Assembly (NCBI GenBank): GCA_014190175.1
Contig: BJFZ01000073.1
Coordinates: 1 to 5,893, forward strand
DNA length: 5,893 bases
Source of the DNA: Actinomycetes bacterium
GTDB lineage: Bacteria > Actinomycetota > Actinomycetes > Nanopelagicales > Nanopelagicaceae
Reading direction: 5' to 3'
This document shows positions 1-5,893 of this stretch, piece by piece. Below the pieces are notes generated by a model. The model was not told where the DNA came from. It ran no database searches and saw only the letters and a list, made by a program, of their open reading frames with translations. Every line of letters begins with the position of its first letter. The first letter of the stretch is position 1. The translations under genes were made by a program, and so were the position numbers.

Positions 1-1081
<1,081 letters not shown>

Positions 1082-1100
1082 GTTATGGAGTTTGTAAATT

Positions 1101-3581
1101 ATGGATGAGACACGCGACCGGGTAGAACTTGTCGATCTCCAAGTGGAGATGGCACGTTCTTACCTCGACTATGCGATGAGTGTGATCGTTGGTCGTGCGC
1201 TTCCTGATATTCGCGATGGATTAAAACCAGTTCACCGCCGCGTTCTTTATGCGATGTTTGACGCGGGCTACAGACCTGATCGTGGTTATTACAAATCTTC
1301 ACGTGTAGTTGGTGACGTAATGGGTAATTACCACCCACACGGCGACACAGCTATTTATGACACCTTGGTGCGGTTAGCCCAAACTTGGTCTTTGCGTTAT
1401 CCACTTGTTGATGGAAACGGAAACTTTGGCTCACCTGGAAATGATCCAGCTGCCGCAATGCGTTACACCGAAGCTCGTCTTGCCCCACTTGCAATGGAGA
1501 TGATGCGTGACATAGAACAAGGCACCGTTGATTTCACACCAAACTATGACGGACGATCTGAAGAACCAACGGTTTTGCCAAGCCGCTTCCCGAATCTTTT
1601 AGTTAACGGAAGTGCTGGAATCGCAGTTGGTATGGCTACAAATATTCCACCACATAATCTGACTGAAGTTTGTCGTGGAGTGCAATGGTCTTTAGAACAC
1701 CCAGACGCCAGCAGTTCTGAATTACTGGAAGCATTACTTGGATTTGTTAAGGGACCTGATTTCCCAACCAAGGGATTAGTTGTTGGGCGTCAAGGGATTG
1801 AAGATGCTTATCGCACTGGTCGCGGATCAATCACCATGCGAGCAGTTGTTGAAGTTGAAGAGATTAATGGACGTACCTGTTTAGTTGTGAGTGAACTTCC
1901 GTATCAGGTAAACCCTGACAATGTGGCTTTAAAAATTGCCGATTTAGTTAAAGACGGAAAAATTGCTGGGATTGCAGATGTTAGAGATGAAGGAAATGAG
2001 CGCTTAGGTCAACGTCTTGTTGTTGTATTGAAAAAAGATGCCGTAGCAAAAGTTGTTTTAAACAACCTTTTCAAACACACCCAATTACAAGAAACTTTCG
2101 GTGCCAATATGTTGGCACTTGTTGATGGCGTACCGCGCACATTGCGTCTAGATGAATTCATCCGTTATTACATTGACCACCAAATAGAGGTAATTGTTCG
2201 CCGCACGAAATTTAGATTGGCTGAAAAAGAAAAGCGCGCTCATATTTTGAGCGGATACCTCAAAGCACTTGATGCACTCGATGCGGTTATTGCACTTATT
2301 CGTGCTAGCCAAAGCACCGATGATGCTCGCACCGGTTTGATGAAGTTATTAAATGTTGATGAAATGCAAGCAAATGCTATTTTGGATATGCAACTTCGGA
2401 GATTGGCCGCGTTAGAGCGCCAAAAAATCATTGACGAGTTCAACATCTTGATGGCTGAGATCATTGAGTTAAATGAAATTTTGGCAAGCCCAGCGAGACA
2501 GCGTGAAATAATCTCAAGTGAATTAGCCGAATTAACGAGTAAGTATGGCGATGAACGGCGCACTCAGATTATTGCTGCAGAAGGAGAAATGGTTGCCGAG
2601 GATTTGATCACTCAAGAAGATGTTGTAGTGACAATTACCCGCGGCGGATACTCCAAGCGCACAAAAGCAGAGTTGTACCGTTCACAACGTCGTGGTGGTA
2701 AAGGCGTGCGCGGTGCGGCATTAAAACAAGATGACATTGTTGATCACTTTTTTGTGACAACTACTCATCATTGGATTTTATTCTTCACAAATAAAGGAAG
2801 GGTTTATCGCGCTAAAGCGTATGAACTTCCAGAAGCCGGCAGAGATGCACGTGGTCAACACGTCGCAAATCTTTTGGCATTCCAGCCAGATGAAAAGATT
2901 GCACAAGTTCTAGCTATCGACACCTATAACTCAAGTGACTTCTTGGTTATAGCAACACTCGGTGGATTAGTTAAGAAAACTCCGCTTTCAGAGTATGACT
3001 CAAATCGTTCAGGTGGGTTAATTGCTATTAACTTGCGACCAAACGATGAAGTTGTCTCAGCGGTTCTTGTTGGCGAACGTGACGATCTTTTATTGGTTTC
3101 AAAAAAAGCGATGTCATTGCGATTTACCGCTGATGATGAAGCGCTGCGTCCAATGGGTCGATCAACAAGTGGTGTTATCGGAATGAAATTCCGTGCTGGC
3201 GATGAATTACTTGCAATGAATCGAGTAATTGAAAATGGAAAATTAGATGTCTTTACTGCAACCGATGGTGGATATGCCAAGCGCACCCCTGTTGAGGAGT
3301 ATCGCGTTCAAGGACGTGGCGGTTTAGGAATTAAAGCTGCAAAGATTGATGAAGAGTCGCGTGGCACTTTAGTTGGCGCATTAATTGTGAGTGAAGAAGA
3401 TGAAGTTCTGGCAATTACATCTGCTGGAACAGTTATGCGAACCCCAGCGGCTGAGGTGCGCCGAACCGGTCGCGACACAATGGGAGTGCGCTTAGTCAAT
3501 CTCACTGATGAAACTGTTGTTGTTTCTATCGCACGAAATGCAGAAGCAGAGGGCAGCGAAGGCAGTGAAGTGGCGGAGTAA
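1101..3581 (+). CDS. gyrA: DNA gyrase subunit A, complete
   Basis: GyrA is the DNA-cleaving and DNA-wrapping subunit of gyrase. The protein is 826 residues, close to the 838 of M. tuberculosis. The N-terminal breakage-reunion domain has the catalytic tyrosine at Y122 in [11 protein letters not shown], with numbering identical to E. coli. The quinolone-contact segment [10 protein letters not shown] has T83 and D87. The tower and the coiled-coil C-gate follow, to about residue 490. The C-terminal beta-pinwheel starts near residue 500 and holds a canonical GyrA box QRRGGKG at 529-535 (bases 2685-2705). That box is the hallmark of true gyrase, as opposed to ParC, and is needed for DNA wrapping. 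Later blades carry degenerate box-like turns such as QGRGGLG. The protein ends in a short acidic Glu/Ser/Gly tail. The ATG at 1101 is chosen because a GGAG (1087-1090) lies 10 nt upstream and the N-terminus matches the family. No strong terminator is visible downstream, so readthrough toward the tRNA genes is possible. Confidence 0.98.
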   Translation: MDETRDRVELVDLQVEMARSYLDYAMSVIVGRALPDIRDGLKPVHRRVLYAMFDAGYRPDRGYYKSSRVVGDVMGNYHPHGDTAIYDTLVRLAQTWSLRYPLVDGNGNFGSPGNDPAAAMRYTEARLAPLAMEMMRDIEQGTVDFTPNYDGRSEEPTVLPSRFPNLLVNGSAGIAVGMATNIPPHNLTEVCRGVQWSLEHPDASSSELLEALLGFVKGPDFPTKGLVVGRQGIEDAYRTGRGSITMRAVVEVEEINGRTCLVVSELPYQVNPDNVALKIADLVKDGKIAGIADVRDEGNERLGQRLVVVLKKDAVAKVVLNNLFKHTQLQETFGANMLALVDGVPRTLRLDEFIRYYIDHQIEVIVRRTKFRLAEKEKRAHILSGYLKALDALDAVIALIRASQSTDDARTGLMKLLNVDEMQANAILDMQLRRLAALERQKIIDEFNILMAEIIELNEILASPARQREIISSELAELTSKYGDERRTQIIAAEGEMVAEDLITQEDVVVTITRGGYSKRTKAELYRSQRRGGKGVRGAALKQDDIVDHFFVTTTHHWILFFTNKGRVYRAKAYELPEAGRDARGQHVANLLAFQPDEKIAQVLAIDTYNSSDFLVIATLGGLVKKTPLSEYDSNRSGGLIAINLRPNDEVVSAVLVGERDDLLLVSKKAMSLRFTADDEALRPMGRSTSGVIGMKFRAGDELLAMNRVIENGKLDVFTATDGGYAKRTPVEEYRVQGRGGLGIKAAKIDEESRGTLVGALIVSEEDEVLAITSAGTVMRTPAAEVRRTGRDTMGVRLVNLTDETVVVSIARNAEAEGSEGSEVAE

Positions 3582-3692
3582 TACTGTTCGGCGCTGCTGG
3601 TAAAGGATTTGTAAGGGATTATCGGATTGGGAGGGCCGTCTTACTTAGGTGTAACCTTCCCCTTCGCAGTTGATGTATCAGAACTAAATAGC
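3582..3692. other. gyrA to tRNA-Ile spacer, no gene seen
   Basis: This 111-bp stretch has no plausible coding frame with a ribosome site. In many actinobacteria a gene for a DUF3566 membrane protein (Rv0007 in M. tuberculosis) occupies this position; it is absent here. No convincing sigma-70-type promoter was found close enough to the tRNA. A loose inverted pairing exists between GGGAGG near 3630 and CCTTCCC near 3655, with one bulged base and a long loop. It has no U-tract, so I do not call it a terminator. Confidence 0.6.
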
Positions 3693-3767
3693 GGGCCTGT
3701 AGCTCAGCCTGGTTAGAGCGCTTCCCTGATAAGGAAGAGGTCGGAGGTTCAAGTCCTCCCAGGCCCA
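3693..3767 (+). tRNA. tRNA-Ile, anticodon GAT
   Basis: All arms fold by eye. The acceptor GGGCCTG (3693-3699) pairs with CAGGCCC (3760-3766), followed by discriminator A at 3767. The D arm is GCTC/GAGC, and the anticodon stem CTTCC/GGAAG encloses loop CTGATAA with anticodon GAT at 3728-3730. The T arm GGAGG/CCTCC encloses TTCAAGT. Length is 75 nt. The 3' CCA is not encoded (the next bases are CAA), so a CCA-adding enzyme must complete it. It reads AUC and AUU codons. Finding it downstream of gyrA and paired with tRNA-Ala is typical of actinobacteria, whereas many other bacteria carry this pair inside the rRNA operon. Confidence 0.97.
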
Positions 3768-3784
3768 CAATCCGGATTTAGCTC

Positions 3785-3808
3785 TTACCCAAATAGCCTT
3801 TTGGGTGA
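3785..3808 (+). other. short hairpin downstream of tRNA-Ile
   Basis: ACCCAAA (3787-3793) pairs perfectly with TTTGGGT (3800-3806) around the 6-nt loop TAGCCT. The stem extends by one T-G and one T-A pair to nine pairs. No run of T follows, so it is not a canonical intrinsic terminator. It lies 17 nt after the tRNA and 42 nt before the DLW-39-like start codon. A role in tRNA 3' processing, transcript stability or attenuation between the tRNA and the small gene is possible but only inferred. Confidence 0.4.
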
Positions 3809-3837
3809 AAGGTTAGTTAGGATTGAGAAGTTGAAAC

Positions 3838-3843
3838 GGAGGG
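3838..3843 (+). promoter_or_regulatory. strong Shine-Dalgarno site that fixes a TTG start
   Basis: GGAGGG, preceded by AC, is close to a perfect anti-16S match and sits 7 nt before the TTG at 3851. It is the main reason for accepting this rare start codon, since the frame has no ATG or GTG at a suitable place. The site overlaps the self-complementary AGGGCCCT (3840-3847), which might mask it in part. Confidence 0.7.
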
Positions 3844-3850
3844 CCCTAGG

Positions 3851-4012
3851 TTGTTTAAAAGATTCCTAGCGCTCTTTGCAGTTGGTTTTGGTGCTTATGC
3901 TTTATTTACTCGCGTCCGCCAGGCGCAGAGCGAAGAAGCGAATTGGTTGAATGTTGGAGTTGCAGATGGCAATGAAAGCATTGGTGGGGAAGATCCACCC
4001 GACACCGAATAA
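3851..4012 (+). CDS. DLW-39-like small membrane-anchored protein between two tRNAs
   Basis: This is a 53-residue protein of unknown molecular function. Residues 1-4 (MFKR) are positive. Residues 5-19 (FLALFAVGFGAYALF) form one hydrophobic segment, followed by basic RVRQ, so a single N-terminal membrane anchor or signal-anchor is likely. Residues 28-36 (EEANWLNVG) resemble the acidic-plus-tryptophan signature of the actinobacterial DLW-39 family (about 39 residues in Streptomyces, same position between tRNA-Ile and tRNA-Ala). Here the D-L before W is replaced by A-N, and the tail is longer and acidic (GEDPPDTE). The start is TTG at 3851, supported by GGAGGG with 7-nt spacing; the stop TAA is at 4010-4012. 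It starts 83 nt after tRNA-Ile and ends 29 nt before tRNA-Ala, so it probably shares their transcript. Family membership rests on synteny, size, topology and the conserved W, not on a database search. Confidence 0.75.
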   Translation: MFKRFLALFAVGFGAYALFTRVRQAQSEEANWLNVGVADGNESIGGEDPPDTE

Positions 4013-4041
4013 TTAGCATAATTAGATTTATAAATAAATAA

Positions 4042-4114
4042 GGGGACTTAGCTCATCTGGTAGAGCATCGCCTTTGCAAGGCGAGGGTGAGGGGTTCGAT
4101 CCCCCTAGTCTCCA
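4042..4114 (+). tRNA. tRNA-Ala, anticodon TGC
   Basis: The acceptor GGGGACT (4042-4048) pairs with AGTCTCC (4107-4113). The third pair is G-T, the G3:U70 wobble that alanyl-tRNA synthetase recognises, which independently confirms identity. The D arm is GCTC/GAGC, and the anticodon stem TCGCC/GGCGA encloses loop TTTGCAA with anticodon TGC at 4075-4077. The T arm GGGGG/CCCCC is separated by TTCGATC-type loop bases. Discriminator A is at 4114 and no CCA is encoded. Length is 73 nt. It reads GCN alanine codons and forms the usual actinobacterial pair with the upstream tRNA-Ile. Confidence 0.97.
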
Positions 4115-4163
4115 CAATATTTAAAAGTAATTAATGTCGAAATAATCAAAAATAGGAGCAATT

Positions 4164-4676
4164 ATGAGCACAGCAACTTTGCATACAACTATGGGTGACA
4201 TCGTTGTTGAATTATTTCCTAATCATGCTCCAAAAACAGTACGTAACTTTGTAGAACTTGCAACTGGTGCGAAAGAGTGGAGCCATCCAGTTACTGGAAA
4301 AAGTAGCAGTGATAATTTGTATGACGGCACAGTTTTTCACCGCGTAATTTCTGGTTTTATGATTCAAGGTGGAGATCCGATTGGAAATGGAACTGGCGGA
4401 CCAGGTTACAAATTCGCTGATGAGTTTCATCCAGAGTTAGTTTTTGATCGCCCATATCTTTTAGCAATGGCAAACTCCGGACCAGGAACAAATGGTTCAC
4501 AATTTTTTATTACTGTTGCACCAACAACTTGGTTAAATCGTAAGCATTCAATTTTTGGTGAAGTTAAAGATGCCGCAAGCCAAGGTGTTGTAGATGCAAT
4601 TGGAGAAGTTGCTACTGGTGCTCAAGATCGCCCAGCAATTCCAATTTCGATTAAATCAATTACCGTCTCAGAGTAA
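4164..4676 (+). CDS. ppiA: Peptidyl-prolyl cis-trans isomerase, cyclophilin type
   Basis: This enzyme catalyses cis-trans isomerisation of Xaa-Pro bonds during protein folding. The 170-residue protein is a single cyclophilin domain with no signal peptide or membrane segment, so it is cytoplasmic. Catalytic and binding residues can be matched to human CypA: R60, F65, M66 and Q68 in [15 protein letters not shown]103 and F115 in the [14 protein letters not shown] stretch; W123, L124 and H128 in TTWLNRKH. The tryptophan at the CypA W121 position is the one that favours cyclosporin binding; many bacterial cyclophilins have F or H there. The start is ATG at 4164 with AGGAG (4154-4158) 5 nt upstream. 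It begins 49 nt after tRNA-Ala, as in M. tuberculosis ppiA (Rv0009). Its own promoter is not evident. It converges with the repeat-protein gene, leaving 37 bp between stops. Confidence 0.96.
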   Translation: MSTATLHTTMGDIVVELFPNHAPKTVRNFVELATGAKEWSHPVTGKSSSDNLYDGTVFHRVISGFMIQGGDPIGNGTGGPGYKFADEFHPELVFDRPYLLAMANSGPGTNGSQFFITVAPTTWLNRKHSIFGEVKDAASQGVVDAIGEVATGAQDRPAIPISIKSITVSE

Positions 4677-4713
4677 TCATCTGCAGCTTAAAGCCAGCAA
4701 GTGGAGCGTTTTA
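4677..4713. other. 37-bp convergent intergenic gap
   Basis: This gap separates the stops of two converging genes, so transcripts from both sides should end near here. The only inverted repeat I see is weak: AGCGTT (4705-4710) with AACGTT (4716-4721) around TTACT. It has one G-T pair and runs into the end of the minus-strand gene. Neither strand shows a clear T-run after it. Termination may be Rho-dependent, or the two 3' ends may overlap. Confidence 0.35.
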
Positions 4714-5893
4714 CTAACGTTTAAGAGTTAACTTCTTTGTAGTTTCTACTTCAAATCCAGATTCAGTAGCAAACCTGATATTTAAAATACAAACCCCTGA
4801 TTTTAATGTTTTTACTAATCCTGCTTCAACTTTACAAATTAATGGTGTGGCTGAAGTAAATACCTCATAAAGTGAATTCGACAATGGGATTTTAATCGAT
4901 TTGGCAGATTGATTACTTTTAATTTCATTAAGTTTCTGAGCATATGAACTTAACAATTTCTTGTCTTCAGAATTAAGGTTACGGGTAGAGAGCGAATCCA
5001 AAATATCTCTAGAACTAAGGGATTTACTCTTAAGTAAAGCGTTTATAACCACTTCGCCCTCAGCATTTAATATAGGCTCGGTTAGTGCGGATTGAGTTTC
5101 TCTCAATTTTTTAGTCACGTTTGTTGTTGTTTTCTTAACTACATCTTTTACGACTGCAGCATCAAGACAAACTTGGTTAAGTTTATTTGTTTCCTGGCTG
5201 CAATCATTAACTGTAAATTTCTCATTCGCAATCTTCTGTAAAGCCTCAAGCTCAGTTGCTTTTCTAATGGAATCTAAAGCTTCATTTGCAATCCGTGCCT
5301 TTTCAACGGACGCATCAATGCAACGTTGCAAGTAACGATTTGTCGAGCGAGCACAATCATCTGGTGAGAGTGCATTGTCGGCAGCAGCAGTTGCTGCCCT
5401 CTCAGCCTCAATAGTCGCCTCGCTAGCGATCCGTGCCTTTTCAACGGACGCATCAATGCAACGTTGCAAGTAACGATTTGTCGAGCGAGCACAATCATTT
5501 GGTGAGAGTGCATTGTCGGCAGCAGCAGTCGCGGCTCTCTCAGCAGCATCTTTCGCTTCATTTGCGAGCCGTGCTTTTTCAACGGAGGCATCTATGCAAC
5601 GTTGCAAGTAACGATTTGTTGAGCGAGCACAATCATCTGGTGAGAGTGCATTGTCGGCAGCAGCAGTTGCGGCTCTCTCAGCAGCATCTTTCGCAGCGTT
5701 ATCTCGCGCGGCTTGTTCCTCTTGTAATCTCTTTGCCGCTTGGGCAGCCTCGTACGCTTCTTGTGCAAGTTTTGCTAATGCCAAATTCTCGGCAACACAT
5801 TGTGGAGTCACGGATTCTGGGAAGTCCTGACATCCTGCGTTAGCGCTAGGCAGGGCAACAAAATTCATTGAAGCGAGCAGAAGAATAAAAGAC
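4714..5893 (-). CDS. Exported repeat protein with five C-x10-C helical modules and a C-terminal Ig-like domain (start beyond window)
   Basis: I do not recognise a named family. The frame stays open to the right edge (last whole codon ends at 5892) and ends at TAG on the minus strand. Residues are counted from the Met codon at 5866-5868. The upstream codons (SFILLLAS) plus residues 1-11 form a signal-peptide core ending in ANA|GC, a signal-peptidase I-type site. Module 1 has C13/C24. Three near-identical 46-residue modules follow with C80/C91, C126/C137 and C172/C183, and a diverged fifth with C223/C234. Each pair is spaced exactly C-x10-C. The segments between pairs are Ala/Glu/Lys/Arg-rich and predicted helical. 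Residues 245-324 are a polar Lys/Ser/Leu linker. Residues 325-384 look like a small beta-sandwich with C345/C360 and a KSGVC motif typical of actinobacterial Ig-like surface domains. There is no LPXTG sorting motif or C-terminal membrane helix. It is probably a secreted or cell-envelope stalk; adhesion or envelope spacing is a guess. It replaces the usual neighbours downstream of ppiA. Confidence 0.85.
   Translation of the reverse strand, partial: SFILLLASMNFVALPSANAGCQDFPESVTPQCVAENLALAKLAQEAYEAAQAAKRLQEEQAARDNAAKDAAERAATAAADNALSPDDCARSTNRYLQRCIDASVEKARLANEAKDAAERAATAAADNALSPNDCARSTNRYLQRCIDASVEKARIASEATIEAERAATAAADNALSPDDCARSTNRYLQRCIDASVEKARIANEALDSIRKATELEALQKIANEKFTVNDCSQETNKLNQVCLDAAVVKDVVKKTTTNVTKKLRETQSALTEPILNAEGEVVINALLKSKSLSSRDILDSLSTRNLNSEDKKLLSSYAQKLNEIKSNQSAKSIKIPLSNSLYEVFTSATPLICKVEAGLVKTLKSGVCILNIRFATESGFEVETTKKLTLKR
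5283..5696 (-). repeat. three tandem 138-bp in-frame repeats inside the exported protein gene
   Basis: The units are 5283-5420, 5421-5558 and 5559-5696, with an exact 138-bp period (46 codons, no frame shift). Each encodes, on the minus strand, AERAATAAADNALSP, then D/N, then DC, the x10 spacer CARSTNRYLQRC, and IDASVEKAR. Core differences between copies are almost all synonymous (examples are AGG/AGA for Arg, TCG/TCA for Ser, ATT/ATA for Ile, GCA/GCC/GCG for Ala). The clear core amino-acid change is D to N in the middle copy. The short helix tail after VEKAR varies more (LANEAKDA, IASEATIE, IANEALDS). A diverged relative encoding C-x10-C lies on each side (5167-5202 and 5797-5832). Confidence 0.95.
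5319..5606. repeat. 12-bp palindrome recurring in every 138-bp unit
   Basis: TGCAACGTTGCA is a perfect palindrome at 5319-5330, 5457-5468 and 5595-5606. On the coding strand it spells the LQRC codons that include the second cysteine of each module. It is identical in all three copies. It may simply be inherited through duplication; whether it acts as a recombination or cruciform point is unknown. Confidence 0.6.

Noticed and set aside
1396..1404. TTATCCACT, one base from a DnaA box
   Set aside because: It is a single copy inside conserved gyrA codons (RYPL); no cluster exists, and oriC is expected nearer dnaA, upstream of this window.
2240..3505. Several minus-strand open frames opposite gyrA, the longest 120 residues
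   Set aside because: They are antisense to a clearly conserved gyrA frame, with unnatural composition and no ribosome sites that stand out.
3663..3690. TTCGCA and TAAATA as a tRNA-Ile promoter
   Set aside because: It would place the start of transcription inside the mature tRNA, and the match is poor.
3769..3778. AATCCGGATT palindrome just after tRNA-Ile
   Set aside because: It is too short and loop-less to form a hairpin, and has no partner site to support an operator.
4118..4146. Possible promoter before ppiA, with AATAAT as a -10-like element at 4141-4146
   Set aside because: The stretch is uniformly AT-rich and no matching -35 element is found at a normal spacing, so the match carries little information.
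5274..5591. 105-residue minus-strand frame through the repeats
   Set aside because: It is a frame-shifted reading of the same repeat array; the protein is low-complexity and has no start context.
5283..5696. CRISPR-like repeated array
   Set aside because: The units are 138 bp, contiguous and coding, with no short repeat plus unique spacer pattern.
5433..5843. 136-residue plus-strand frame with HNHLVRVHCRQQQ-type repeats
   Set aside because: It is the reverse-strand reading of the 138-bp tandem repeat. The minus frame has the signal peptide, cysteine logic and synonymous variation.

Overview
The window looks like a piece of an actinobacterial chromosome close to the replication origin. The order gyrB, gyrA, tRNA-Ile(GAT), DLW-39-like small gene, tRNA-Ala(TGC), cyclophilin is the classic actinobacterial arrangement (compare M. 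tuberculosis gyrB-gyrA-Rv0007-ileT-alaT-ppiA). The two tRNAs sit here rather than in an rRNA spacer, and neither encodes its CCA end. The DNA is visibly AT-leaning for an actinobacterium and the spacers are short. This suggests a streamlined low-GC lineage, such as the freshwater acI/Nanopelagicales group. That placement is an inference; no taxonomic marker was searched.

Layout. Positions 1-1081 (+) hold the C-terminal part of gyrB, cut by the left edge. Positions 1101-3581 (+) hold complete gyrA, 19 bp downstream and very probably in the same operon. Positions 3582-3692 are a 111-bp spacer where many actinobacteria carry a DUF3566 membrane-protein gene; none is present here. Next come tRNA-Ile (3693-3767), a short hairpin (3785-3808), a 53-codon TTG-start gene of the DLW-39 type (3851-4012), tRNA-Ala (4042-4114) and a complete cytoplasmic cyclophilin (4164-4676).

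Convergent to these and running off the right edge (4714-5893, minus strand) is an unrecognised exported protein. It is the accessory, lineage-specific part of the window. A signal peptide is followed by five modules with the exact spacing C-x10-C on alanine-rich helices. Three of these modules are near-identical 138-bp tandem DNA repeats. A linker and a small Ig-like domain with its own cysteine pair complete the protein. All 12 cysteines fall into six regular pairs, pointing to a disulfide-stapled helical rod or stalk outside the membrane.

How the genes fit together. GyrB and GyrA form the heterotetrameric gyrase that introduces negative supercoils. The tRNAs and the cyclophilin are housekeeping translation and folding functions. 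The repeat protein has no evident functional link to them; its convergent orientation and its position in place of the usual neighbours suggest a separate transcription unit.
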